Source: a bacterium
GTDB lineage: Bacteria > Vulcanimicrobiota > Vulcanimicrobiia > Vulcanimicrobiales > Vulcanimicrobiaceae
Direction: 5' to 3'
Assembly (NCBI GenBank): GCA_021786705.1
Contig: JAJYMV010000134.1
Coordinates: 1-39,599, forward strand
DNA length: 39,599 nt
Under the pieces are notes generated by a model that saw only the letters and a program-made list of their open reading frames with translations, did not search any database and had not been told where the DNA came from. Positions 1-9,268 of this stretch are shown here, piece by piece (the stretch's first letter is position 1; every line of letters begins with the position of its first letter). The position numbers were made by a program, and so were the translations under genes.

Positions 1-527
1 CGCGCGCCGACCGCGATCGCGCCGGCGGTTTCGTGAGCGGGGATATCGCCGATATCGGGGCGGTCGTTCCGCGCGAAGCGAGCTGCGAGCCCCTCGAAGC
101 CGTCGCGCCGGGCGTTGGCGAGCAATCGCCGTTCGGGAATCAGTGCGGCTTCGCCGTAGAGGAAGCTCGGAATTCCCTCGCATTGCCAAATTTCGCGTGC
201 CGCGCTGCGCGCGAGATCGACCGCCTCGGCCATCGGTGCATCGCCGAGTGGAACGAAGGGCAACACGTCGAGCGCGCCGATGCGCGGATGAAGGCCGTGG
301 TGCGAGCGCAGGTCGATGCGATCGCGGGCGACGCGTGCGAGCGCGAGTGCCGCTCGGAGCAGGCATTGGCCATCTCCCACGATCGTGAGAACGCTACGAT
401 GGTGCGCCGCGTCGGAGCTACGATCGAGAACGTGCGCGCCCGTCGCTTCAACCGCGGCGATGGCGCGCCGTATCGTTTCGTCGTTGCGCCCCTCGGAGAG
501 ATTGGGGACGAGTTCGAAGAGGTGCAC
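1..527 (-). CDS. Glutamate formimidoyltransferase, N-terminal part (runs off window start)
   Basis: Reverse-strand translation from GTG at 527: VHLFELVPNLSEGRNDETIRRAI...HHGLHPRIGALDVLPFVPLGDAPM; VPN-SEGR and HPRIGA-DV-PFVP are formiminotransferase hallmarks. Confidence 0.85.
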   Translation of the reverse strand, partial: MHLFELVPNLSEGRNDETIRRAIAAVEATGAHVLDRSSDAAHHRSVLTIVGDGQCLLRAALALARVARDRIDLRSHHGLHPRIGALDVLPFVPLGDAPMAEAVDLARSAAREIWQCEGIPSFLYGEAALIPERRLLANARRDGFEGLAARFARNDRPDIGDIPAHETAGAIAVGA

Positions 528-532
528 GAGCG

Positions 533-1840
533 CTAGCCCAGCACCTCGGCGATCGCCGAACCGATATCGGGAAATCGCTCCGCGCTGACGTGTACGCCGT
601 ATCCCAACCGTTTTGCCTCCGCCGCGCGCCGAGATGCCGCGCTCACCGCGCGCACCTCGCCGGAGAGCCCGAGCTCGCCATAGGCAACGACATCCGCTCC
701 GACGGCACGGTCGCGCAGCGAGGATGCAATCGCGAGGGCGATGCCGAGATCGGCGGCGGGCTCGCTGACGCGCAGACCACCGGCGACCGATGCGTAGATA
801 TCGTGCGATCCAAGCATCATGCCGGCGCGCCGTTCGAGAACGGCGATAATCATCGCGAGGCGCGCCGGATCGAGATTGTTCGCCAAGCGGCGCGGCGTGC
901 CGAAGCTGCTCTCGCCAACGAGCGCTTGCACTTCGACGAGCACCGGGCGCGAGCCGAGTATCGATGCGACGACGCAGCTGCCGCTCGGGCGAGCATCGCG
1001 CCCGGCGAGAAAGATTTCGGAGGGGTTCGCCACATCGTGAAGGCCGTCGTCGTGCATAGAGAAGACGCAGATCTCGTCGATCGAACCGAAACGATTTTTA
1101 TAGGCGCGGAGAATGCGATAATCGCCCTGAACTTCGCCCTCGAAATAGAGCACGGTGTCGACGAGATGTTCGAGAACGCGCGGCCCGGCGATGCTGCCGT
1201 CCTTGGTGACATGGCCGACGATGAACGTCGCGCAGCCGGTTCGCTTGGAGAACTCCACGAGCGCCTGGGTGCAGTCGCGCACCTGGCCGACGCTTCCGGC
1301 GTAGCTCTCGCTCTCGGGCAGGCGAACGGTTTGGATCGAATCGACGATCATCGCACGCGGTGCGATGCGCGCGGCGGCATCGAGAACGGCGTGGAGATCG
1401 GTCTCGGGAAAGAGCAGCAACGAGGAATCGAGTTTCAACCGCGCGGCGCGCAATTTCACCTGCGCGGCGGACTCTTCGCCGCAAACGTAGAGAACCGGGC
1501 CGGCGAGTTGAAGGCGCGCGGCGATCTGGAGCAAGAGCGTCGATTTGCCGGCTCCGGGCGGGCCGCCGACGAGCGTCACGCTTCCCGGGACGATGCCGCC
1601 GCCGAGCACGACATCGAACTCCGGCATGCCGGTCGCGATGCGAACGTGATGCGCGCTCTCGACATCGTGCAGCGGAATCGGTTCCACGCTCGGCCCGCGC
1701 AGCGAGCGCATCGGGCGCGCCGCCTCGCGCGGCCGTTCCTCGAAGGTGTTCCATGCCGAGCATTGCGGGCAACGCCCGAGCCAGCGCGCAGATTCAAATC
1801 CGCAGGCGCTACAGAAGAATACCGCTCGGGTTTTGGCCAT
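533..1840 (-). CDS. radA: DNA repair protein RadA
   Basis: MAKTRAVFFCSACGFESARWLGRCPQCSAWNTF (C4 zinc finger), GGPPGAGKSTLL Walker A, KNRFGSIDE motif, Lon-like C-terminal domain. Confidence 0.95.
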   Translation of the reverse strand: MAKTRAVFFCSACGFESARWLGRCPQCSAWNTFEERPREAARPMRSLRGPSVEPIPLHDVESAHHVRIATGMPEFDVVLGGGIVPGSVTLVGGPPGAGKSTLLLQIAARLQLAGPVLYVCGEESAAQVKLRAARLKLDSSLLLFPETDLHAVLDAAARIAPRAMIVDSIQTVRLPESESYAGSVGQVRDCTQALVEFSKRTGCATFIVGHVTKDGSIAGPRVLEHLVDTVLYFEGEVQGDYRILRAYKNRFGSIDEICVFSMHDDGLHDVANPSEIFLAGRDARPSGSCVVASILGSRPVLVEVQALVGESSFGTPRRLANNLDPARLAMIIAVLERRAGMMLGSHDIYASVAGGLRVSEPAADLGIALAIASSLRDRAVGADVVAYGELGLSGEVRAVSAASRRAAEAKRLGYGVHVSAERFPDIGSAIAEVLG

Positions 1841-1922
1841 TCTCGCTCTCTTCGCGTGCGTGCGACGAGCGTCCCGTGCGCCGGGCAACCGCGCGCGCAC
1901 CATGCGGGTTACCCGCAGCGAG

Positions 1923-3401
1923 ATGAGCGCAGCATCGTCGAAGCATATCGCGATCGTGGGGGCAGGCGTCGCCGGGCTGACCGCCGCAGCTCTCCTCGCA
2001 CATCGTGGATTTCGCGTGAGCCTCTTCGAAAAGCAGAGCCTCCCCGGTGGGCGCGCCGCCGCGATGACGTGGGATGGATTCACCTTCGATCTCGGCCCGA
2101 CGCTCCTCTTTATGCCCGACGTCTATCGCGATGCCTTCGCGCGCTGGGGCGGCGATTTCGATCGTGAGGTGCCGATGCTGCGGCTCCGCCCGAATTATCG
2201 GCTCAACTACGCCGACGGAAAGCAGCTGGTCATCTCCTCGTTCCTCTCCGAGACCATGCGCTCGCTCGAAGCGTTCGCTCCCGGCTCGAGCCGTGGGTTT
2301 TTGCGCTATTTCGCCGATGCGGCCGATGCCTATCAACGCTCCCGCCGTCTCTTCGTCGGCGAGCGCATTCGCTCGTTCGCGCATTTTCTTTCACCCGAAA
2401 GGATCGCCGCGCTCTTTTCGACCGGTGCCTTTCGGCGCCTCGGCGCGCAGGCGTCGCGGAGTTTCGGCGATCCGCGCGTCGCCGGAGCCTTGTCATTTCA
2501 ATCGATGTATCTCGGCATGTCGCCCTTCGATGCGCCGTTGCTCTATCGGCTCTTGCTCTTTACCGAACTCGGCGAGGGCATTTTCTTTCCGTTCGGCGGC
2601 ATCGGCGCGCTTCCGCGCGCGCTCGATCGCGCCGCGCGTCGCAATGGTGCGCAGCTGCGATACGAGTCGGAGATCGCTGCGATCGAACGGCACGGCAAGC
2701 GCGTCGTCGCGCTGCGCACCGCGGGCGGCGAGCGCATCGAATGCGATGCGCTGCTCCTCAATGCCGACCTGCCCTACGCCTACGATCGGCTCCTCGGCGA
2801 ACCGGAGCATCGCTCGCTGCGCATGCGCCATACGCCCTCGGCGTTGCTTGTCTATGTCGCGCTCGAAGAGCGGTACGAGGATCTCCTGCACCATGAATTC
2901 GTGATGCCGGACGATCTGCGGGCAACCTGCAACGATATTTTTCGGCGCGGCCGGATTCCCGAGGATCCGGCGATCTATCTCTGCGCTCCAAGTGCGAGCG
3001 ATCCGTCGATGGCGCCGCCGGGAAAGGAGGCGCTCTACCTGCTCGTGCCCGCTCCTTCGCTCGAAGGAGTCGTTGATTGGGCCGGCGAGCGCGAGGCAAT
3101 CGTGGCGCGTGCATTGCGCATCGTCGAGGAGCGGCGCTTGCCCGGGCTACGGTCGCGCATTCGTTGGGTGCGATCCCGAACGCCGCTGGAATTTCAGAAC
3201 GAACTCTTTCTCGATCGCGGTTCGGCGTTCGGGCTCTCGCACGACCTCTTGCAGATCGGGCCGATGCGGCCGGATAACCGACACGCGACGCTTGAGAATT
3301 GTTATTTTGCAGGTGCCTCGACGCGCCCCGCGACGGGTTTGCCGCTCGTGATGCTTGGAGCCTTGCAGAGCGTCGATCGTCTCTGCGAGGAGCTTGGATG
3401 A
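1923..3401 (+). CDS. Phytoene desaturase / CrtI-CrtN family FAD oxidoreductase (copy 1)
   Basis: MSAASSKHIAIVGAGVAGLTAAALLAHRGFRVSLFEKQSLPGGRAAA...FDLGPTLLFMPDVY...YLGMSPFDAPLLY...GASTRPATGLPLVMLGA. Confidence 0.88.
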   Translation: MSAASSKHIAIVGAGVAGLTAAALLAHRGFRVSLFEKQSLPGGRAAAMTWDGFTFDLGPTLLFMPDVYRDAFARWGGDFDREVPMLRLRPNYRLNYADGKQLVISSFLSETMRSLEAFAPGSSRGFLRYFADAADAYQRSRRLFVGERIRSFAHFLSPERIAALFSTGAFRRLGAQASRSFGDPRVAGALSFQSMYLGMSPFDAPLLYRLLLFTELGEGIFFPFGGIGALPRALDRAARRNGAQLRYESEIAAIERHGKRVVALRTAGGERIECDALLLNADLPYAYDRLLGEPEHRSLRMRHTPSALLVYVALEERYEDLLHHEFVMPDDLRATCNDIFRRGRIPEDPAIYLCAPSASDPSMAPPGKEALYLLVPAPSLEGVVDWAGEREAIVARALRIVEERRLPGLRSRIRWVRSRTPLEFQNELFLDRGSAFGLSHDLLQIGPMRPDNRHATLENCYFAGASTRPATGLPLVMLGALQSVDRLCEELG

Positions 3402-3423
3402 CGCCGGGCAAACCCCAGCCTAC

Positions 3424-4272
3424 GTGAAGGCATCGGAGGATCTCGCACGCTCCGCCCGTTGGTGTGCGCAGGTCATGCGCGTGCATGCGAAGAGTTTTTA
3501 TTTCAGCACGCGCGTCTTACCGCGCGCGAAACGCGAAGCGGTGGAAGCACTCTACGGTCTCTTTCGCAGCGCCGACGATCTCGCCGACGAACCCGGACCG
3601 ACGCTCGAAGAGCGTCGTGCGGGCTTCGCCAGGATACGCGCGAACCTTGCGGCGATCGTTCGCGGGGAAGATGCGAGCGATGCACCGTGGGGAGCTGCGG
3701 TCGCCCGAGCGCTCGCGCGCTTCCCGATTGCGATCGACGATATTCTCGCGCTCGTCGCCGGTTGCGAGAGCGATTTGGATCCTCACCCGATCGCGACGTA
3801 CGCCGAGTTGGAACGATACGCACGCGCGGTCGCCGGAACGGTGGGGCGTTGCTCGATGGCAATTCTCGGAGCGAGCGACGACGATTCGCTCGCACGCGGC
3901 GAACGGTTGGGAATCGCGATGCAATACACGAACGTTCTGCGCGACGTCGCCGAAGACGAACGGAACGGGCGTATATATCTTCCTCAGCGAAAAGTCGAGC
4001 GCATCGGGCGACGCGAAGTGATGCGCGCGCTCGCGGAGCTCGCACGAAGCGATTATCGCGAAGCGGGCGTCCTCGCCGCGCGGGTGCCCAACGATGGTTC
4101 CCGCTGGGCGCTTCTCGCGACCGCCGATATCTACGGTGGAATCGTTGACGAGGTGGAGCACCGCGGATTCAATCCCGAAGCGGGGCGAGCGGTCGTGCCG
4201 ACCCCGGCAAAGATCGTGCGTGCGATGCGCTGCTGGGTGCGCGCCTATACCGGTTTTGCGAGCATGAGGTAA
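3424..4272 (+). CDS. Squalene/phytoene synthase family (CrtB/CrtM-like)
   Basis: HAKSFYFSTRVLPRAKREAVEALYGLFRSADDLADEPG and YTNVLRDVAEDERNGRIYLP trans-isoprenyl diphosphate synthase motifs; start codon uncertain (GTG 3424 or upstream). Confidence 0.88.
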   Translation: MKASEDLARSARWCAQVMRVHAKSFYFSTRVLPRAKREAVEALYGLFRSADDLADEPGPTLEERRAGFARIRANLAAIVRGEDASDAPWGAAVARALARFPIAIDDILALVAGCESDLDPHPIATYAELERYARAVAGTVGRCSMAILGASDDDSLARGERLGIAMQYTNVLRDVAEDERNGRIYLPQRKVERIGRREVMRALAELARSDYREAGVLAARVPNDGSRWALLATADIYGGIVDEVEHRGFNPEAGRAVVPTPAKIVRAMRCWVRAYTGFASMR

Positions 4273-4691
4273 ATGATGGAGAAGAGGGCGAGGGTGACCG
4301 TCCAGCCGAGAATACTCCACGCAAGGAAGGGGCGCGTCAGCGCCGCATCGTCGTCGGCGCGGGCGCGTCGCTCCATGTGGATCTCGAGCGGGACGAGCAC
4401 GGCGAACCAGAGCACGCCGCTCGCGATGGCGATCGCGAGCGCATCGCGCGTCCAGAGGGTCTGCCACGGGTCGATGCCGAGCCGCGCGGCCAACGCGAGC
4501 CCGCTGATAATGACCGCGGATCCGAAAATCAGGGTAAAGATGATATCCGTGAAGAGAATCTCGCGGACGGCGAAGCGGCGAAGCCGCTCGTCGCCGGAAC
4601 GGAATGCGCGGGTTGCCCAAATGCCGGTGACGACAAAGTTCCCGAGCCAAAGGACGCCCGCTGCGACGTGGAGGCTTTCGAGCATCGGCAT
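4245..4691 (-). CDS. Small integral membrane protein, DUF2269-like
   Basis: MPMLESLHVAAGVLWLGNFVVTGIWATRAFRSGDERLRRFAVREILFTDIIFT...; about four hydrophobic segments with HVAAGVLWLGN start typical of DUF2269/CopD-like proteins. Confidence 0.6.
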   Translation of the reverse strand: MPMLESLHVAAGVLWLGNFVVTGIWATRAFRSGDERLRRFAVREILFTDIIFTLIFGSAVIISGLALAARLGIDPWQTLWTRDALAIAIASGVLWFAVLVPLEIHMERRARADDDAALTRPFLAWSILGWTVTLALFSIIYLMLAKPV

Positions 4692-4715
4692 AGCGCGCGG
4701 TTCGGAGCGCTCGGC

Positions 4716-6140
4716 ATGAAGTCCGCCTTGGTCGTCGGCGCGGGTTTTGCTGGGCTGAGTGCCGCGCTCCATCTCGCGCGCGCCGGTATCTCGGTGCGCG
4801 TGTTGGAGGCGGCCGATCGTCCGGGCGGGCGGGCGCAGGCGTGGAGCAGTGGCGGGTATCGCTTCGATCTCGGTCCGACGCTCATCGTGATGACCGATGT
4901 GTTCGAAGCAGCGCTAGGAGCGCGACATTTTGCCGAGCTGGAGTTGATGCGTCTGGAACCCGGCTACGAAGTACGGTGGCGCGACGGCGAGCGCTTCGCC
5001 ATGCACTCCGATATCGCACTGCTGCTCGCCGAGCTCGAGCGTTTCGAGCCCGGGGTGAGCGCGCGCGCGCTCGACTATCTCGCGCGCGTGCATGGGGCCT
5101 ATCGCGACGCACGCCGAGAGGTGCTCGAACGCGACCATACGCTGCTCTCGTTTGCAGGATTGCTCGCGCGCCCCGGGCGCATGCGCCCGTGGATCGCGGG
5201 CTCGTTCCGTCGCTTCACCGAGCGCTCGTTTCATCGGTCGCGTTTGGTCGACGCGTGGACGTTTCAATCGCTCTATCTCGGCACGTCGCCGCTGCGCGCT
5301 CCCGCGATGTACGCGCTGCTTCCCGTCGTCGAAGCGATCGAGGGCATCTGGTTCGCACCGGGCGGGATGGCGAGTATCGTCGATACCTTCGTGAACGCAG
5401 CGGAATCCTTAGGCGTTGCGTTTTCCTACGAACGGCGCGTCGACCGTCTCGAACGGAACGCCGCGGGAACGTGGTGTGCGTACGCGGGAGCGGAGCGTTT
5501 CGAGGCCGATGCCGTCGTCGTCGCTGCCGATCGCGAGCCCGCGCTCGCGCTCCTCGGGACGCCGCCTCCGCGCTCTCGGCCGCCCCGCTACGGGCATAGT
5601 GCGCTCTGCTTGTACCTCGGCGTGCGGCGTCGGGTCGATCTCCCGTATCACACCGTCTTTCTCCCCGACGATCCGTGGCGTGCCTATCGCGCGCTCGATG
5701 CCGGGATGCTTCCCGACGATCCGCTGCTCTACGTCTACAATCCGGTCGCGCGCGATGCGAGTGCCGCGCCGAGCGACGGCAGCGCACTCCTCGTGCTCGC
5801 TCCGGTGCCGAACCTCACGGCGCTGCGCGAAAGCGATCTCGCCGCATTTCGGCGGCGACTCTTCGAACGACTCGAAGGAGCGGTCGGAGAGCTCCGCGAG
5901 TTTATCGAAGTCGAGCGCATGCGCGGGCCCGCGGAATGGGCGAGCGAACTCGGGCTCATGCACGGCGCGGCGTTCGGCCCCGATCACACGCTCGATCAGA
6001 TGGGGCCGTTCCGGCCGCCGATCCACGAAAAACGTTTTCCCGGATTGGTCTTTGCGGGGAGCGGAACGCGACCGGGTTCCGGCGTGCCGATGGTCGTGAT
6101 CTCGGGACGACTCGCCGCCGAGCATCTCCTGCGCCGGTGA
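4716..6140 (+). CDS. CrtI/CrtN/CrtP-type carotenoid desaturase or oxidase (copy 2)
   Basis: MKSALVVGAGFAGLSAALHLARAGISVRVLEAADRPGGRAQAW...FDLGPTLIVMTDVF...YLGTSPLRAPAMYALL...GSGTRPGSGVPMVVISG. Confidence 0.85.
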   Translation: MKSALVVGAGFAGLSAALHLARAGISVRVLEAADRPGGRAQAWSSGGYRFDLGPTLIVMTDVFEAALGARHFAELELMRLEPGYEVRWRDGERFAMHSDIALLLAELERFEPGVSARALDYLARVHGAYRDARREVLERDHTLLSFAGLLARPGRMRPWIAGSFRRFTERSFHRSRLVDAWTFQSLYLGTSPLRAPAMYALLPVVEAIEGIWFAPGGMASIVDTFVNAAESLGVAFSYERRVDRLERNAAGTWCAYAGAERFEADAVVVAADREPALALLGTPPPRSRPPRYGHSALCLYLGVRRRVDLPYHTVFLPDDPWRAYRALDAGMLPDDPLLYVYNPVARDASAAPSDGSALLVLAPVPNLTALRESDLAAFRRRLFERLEGAVGELREFIEVERMRGPAEWASELGLMHGAAFGPDHTLDQMGPFRPPIHEKRFPGLVFAGSGTRPGSGVPMVVISGRLAAEHLLRR

Positions 6141-6850
6141 GCTGGCAACGCGCGCATCGAGTCGCGGGCTTCGAAGCGTTCTTCGGCGCCTATCTTCGTT
6201 GGCTGATGCGTCGCAGTTTCGCGCGCGTTCTCGTGCGCTGCGAGGGAGCGTTGCCCCAAGGCGGCTACGTGGCCGCCGCAAATCATCACTCGTGGTGGGA
6301 TGGTTTTCTCGCATCGAGCATTCACCGCGCCTTCGCGCCGGAGCGAGCGTTCAACCTGATGATGGACGACGAACAATTGCGGCGCTTTCCATTTTTTCGC
6401 ATGGGCGGTGCGTTCTCCGTCGATACGCGCAGCGTGCGGGCCGCATACGACGCGATCGCGTACGGCGCGCGATGCGCGCGCGATGGTGCCGGGCTCTGGA
6501 TTTTTCCGGACGGCGTGCTGCGGCCACCGCTCTGCGCGCCGCACTTTACTTCGGGATTCATCCACGCCGCTCGCGCTGCGGAGGTTCCGGTTCTGCCGGT
6601 GGCGATGCGGTATTACGTTCTCGACGAGCAACGGCCGACGGCGATCGCGGCGATCGGCGCGCCGATCGATCCCCACCCGCGCGCGGCACGAGCGACGAGC
6701 GAGGAATCCGTCTCCGAGCTCCTCGCATCGATCGATAGCGATCTGCGCGAGGGACGCATCGACGAGCGCTATCGAGCGATCCTGCACGGGCGTTCGGGGA
6801 TCGACGAGATCGTCGCCGCGTGCATCGCTCCGTTGCGACGACGAACGTGA
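6137..6850 (+). CDS. PlsC-like 1-acylglycerol-phosphate acyltransferase family protein
   Basis: AAANHHSWWDGFL (HX4D-type motif), FRMGGAFSVD, WIFPDGVLRPP; GTGA overlap with upstream stop. Confidence 0.8.
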   Translation: MSWQRAHRVAGFEAFFGAYLRWLMRRSFARVLVRCEGALPQGGYVAAANHHSWWDGFLASSIHRAFAPERAFNLMMDDEQLRRFPFFRMGGAFSVDTRSVRAAYDAIAYGARCARDGAGLWIFPDGVLRPPLCAPHFTSGFIHAARAAEVPVLPVAMRYYVLDEQRPTAIAAIGAPIDPHPRAARATSEESVSELLASIDSDLREGRIDERYRAILHGRSGIDEIVAACIAPLRRRT

Positions 6851-8001
6851 TCGCCGCGCTCTCGTGGCTGCTCGGAACGGCGCTCGCGCTCGCCTTCGGC
6901 GGCGCGGCGATGGCGTTGGCGAACGTGCCGCTTTTCCATCGGCTCGTGCCGCAGCCCGGCGCGCCCGGAACGGTCGATCTCTACATAGCGATGCGCGATG
7001 AGGCCGAACGTGCGCGCGAATGCGTCGCGAGCTTTCTCGGGCAGCCCGAGCTCCGGCGCGCCGTCCTGATCGACGACGGGTCGAGCGACGAGACCGCAGC
7101 GATCCTCGCGAGGATCGCACGCGAGGACGAACGGGTCGTCGTTCTTGCCGTTCCCGCCGACGCACCGGCGCAGCGTTCGCCGAAAGCGCGTGCGATCGCC
7201 GCGGCGATCGCCGCGGTACCGATCGAAGCACCCTTCGTGCTCTTCGCCGACGCCGATGTGCGAGCGCTTCCCGGCGCACTCGGGGCGACGCTCGCGGCGC
7301 GCGCAACGCTCGAGGTTGGAGCGGTGACGGGTTTCCCGCGCACGCGCGTGCGCGATCTATGGGCGGCGGGCTTTGCGTTGCTCCCGCGCCTGCTCTTGCT
7401 CGAAGCGTTTCCGATGCGCGCGGCGCGCGGGCTCGATCCGCGCTTCGCTGCGGGGAACGGGCAATGGTTTTTCGTCGAACGCGACGCGTATGCGCGCAGC
7501 GGCGGGCATGCGGCGATTTCCGCGCTGGTTGAGGATATTGCACTCGCGAGCGCGTTGAAACGCAGCGGTACGCGCGTCGCCTGCGTCGACGCTCGCGACT
7601 GCGTCGTGCTGGAAGGCTACGGCGGCCTTCGAGCGAGCCTCGCTGGATTGGGGCGATCGTTGCTCGGGCAGGTCGGTATTCTCGGCAGCCTCCTCTACGC
7701 TGCGCTCTATCTCGTGCGTGCCGCGCTACCCGCTGCCGCCGCGTTCGCCTGGATCGACGCCCTATCGACGGGTTCGGGAGGCTGGTTCGCGATGGCGTCG
7801 CTGTTGACGCTCGGTGCTGCGGCTCCGACGTTCGCATTTTCCGCCGCAGCGACGGCGGTCGAGCGTCCTCGGGGAACACCGCAACCGCCGGCGGCGCCGT
7901 TCGCCGTCGCGCTCGGGCTCTGGGCGGCATTTTCGGGCATCCGTGGCGGCCTGCGCTGGCGGGGGCGGAGGATAGGCCGGGCGAACCCCCGGCCGCTGTG
8001 A
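6847..8001 (+). CDS. Membrane GT2 glycosyltransferase, CrtQ-like
   Basis: N-terminal TM, VDLYIAMRDEAERARECVASFL...AVLIDDGSSDETAAI, DADV, LVEDIALASAL, C-terminal TM segments; GTGA overlap start. Confidence 0.75.
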   Translation: MIAALSWLLGTALALAFGGAAMALANVPLFHRLVPQPGAPGTVDLYIAMRDEAERARECVASFLGQPELRRAVLIDDGSSDETAAILARIAREDERVVVLAVPADAPAQRSPKARAIAAAIAAVPIEAPFVLFADADVRALPGALGATLAARATLEVGAVTGFPRTRVRDLWAAGFALLPRLLLLEAFPMRAARGLDPRFAAGNGQWFFVERDAYARSGGHAAISALVEDIALASALKRSGTRVACVDARDCVVLEGYGGLRASLAGLGRSLLGQVGILGSLLYAALYLVRAALPAAAAFAWIDALSTGSGGWFAMASLLTLGAAAPTFAFSAAATAVERPRGTPQPPAAPFAVALGLWAAFSGIRGGLRWRGRRIGRANPRPL

Positions 8002-8684
8002 CTCCTCCCCACCTGCAGATCGCGCTCGACGGCCCCGCCGGCTCCGGCAAGACGACGGTCGCCCGTCGCCTCGCCGAGCGCTTGGCATTGCTCTATCTCG
8101 ATACCGGCGCGATGTACCGGGCGCTCGCCGTGCTCTCGCTTCGGGAGCGGGTCGATGCGGATAACGAACCGGCGCTCCTCCGGCTGCTCGAAGCGCGCCC
8201 GATCGAGATTCGGCTCGAGCCCGGAGCGCCGATGGGCTTCGTCGTGCTCGCCGGCGGCGAAGTGCTCTCGGAGAGCGAGTTGCAGGCAAATGCGGCGAGC
8301 GTCGTCGTTTCGACGATTGCGGCGCACCCCCGCATCCGCGAACGGATGGTCGCCAAACAACGCGAGATCGCTCGCCTCGGCCCGGTCATCATGGCGGGTC
8401 GCGATATCGGCACGGTCGTTCTCCCCGACGCGCAGCTCAAAATTTTTCTCACGGCGAGCATCAGCGCGCGCGTCGCGCGTCGCAAAGCACAATTCGCCGC
8501 CTCCGGCACCGCGATCGACGCACACGCCCTCTTCTCGGAATTGGAAGAGCGCGACCGGCTCGACGAATCGCGCTCGAATTCACCGTTGCAAATATCGCCC
8601 GACGCACACGTGATCGATTCCAGCGAGCTCGGCGTCGATGAGGTCGTCTCGAAAATCGCCGCGCTCGCGAGTGCCGTGGCGTGA
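7998..8684 (+). CDS. cmk: Cytidylate kinase
   Basis: LQIALDGPAGSGKTTVARRLAERLALLYLDTGAMYRALA; MAGRDIGTVVLPDAQLKIFLTAS. Confidence 0.95.
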   Translation: MTPPHLQIALDGPAGSGKTTVARRLAERLALLYLDTGAMYRALAVLSLRERVDADNEPALLRLLEARPIEIRLEPGAPMGFVVLAGGEVLSESELQANAASVVVSTIAAHPRIRERMVAKQREIARLGPVIMAGRDIGTVVLPDAQLKIFLTASISARVARRKAQFAASGTAIDAHALFSELEERDRLDESRSNSPLQISPDAHVIDSSELGVDEVVSKIAALASAVA

Positions 8685-9268
8685 CGGCATTCTACCGGTT
8701 CGGGCGCGGCCTCTGTCGGCTCGCGCTGTTGCCGTGGCGCGTCCACGCGATCGGCATCGAGCGCGTTCCGTCGAGCGGGCCGCTCATCGTGGCGGCGAAT
8801 CACGTCTCCTATCTCGATCCGCCGGTGTTGGGGATTTTTCTTCCGCGAATGCTGCATTATATGGCGAAGCGCGAATTGTTCGCCGTGCCGGGGCTCGGCG
8901 CCGCAATCACGGCGGTCGGCGCATTTCCGGTCGACCGCGGAGGAAACCCGATGAGTGCGATTCGGCGCTCCGTCGAAGTCTTGCGTGAAGGGAGAGCGGT
9001 CGCGATTTTCCCCGAAGGGCGACGGAATACCGACGGGCTCGCGCCGATACAATTGGGAGTCTCCTTGCTCGCCTCGCTCGCACGCGCCCCGGTCGTTCCG
9101 GCCTGTATCGTCGGCACCGATCGAGCGCGGCAGTTCGCACGCATCACCGTGGTCTACGGCGAGCCGCTCCGCGACGCGTGCGAAAACGGGCTCGCGCGCG
9201 GCGATATCGAGCCGTTCGCGCAGCGCGTGATGGCGGCGATTCGCGCGTTGCGTGCGGAGGCGGCGTGA
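8681..9268 (+). CDS. plsC: 1-acyl-sn-glycerol-3-phosphate acyltransferase (PlsC)
   Basis: VAANHVSYLDPPVLGIFLPR (HX4D), GAFPVDRGG, IFPEGRRNTDG. Confidence 0.92.
   Translation: MTAFYRFGRGLCRLALLPWRVHAIGIERVPSSGPLIVAANHVSYLDPPVLGIFLPRMLHYMAKRELFAVPGLGAAITAVGAFPVDRGGNPMSAIRRSVEVLREGRAVAIFPEGRRNTDGLAPIQLGVSLLASLARAPVVPACIVGTDRARQFARITVVYGEPLRDACENGLARGDIEPFAQRVMAAIRALRAEAA

Noticed and set aside
590-2167. 525-aa plus-strand ORF
   Set aside because: Antisense to radA, which has unmistakable conserved motifs; the high GC content produces long mirror ORFs.
5996-8050. 684-aa minus-strand ORF rich in Arg/Ala/Pro
   Set aside because: Antisense to the acyltransferase and glycosyltransferase genes; low-complexity composition typical of a spurious GC-rich frame.
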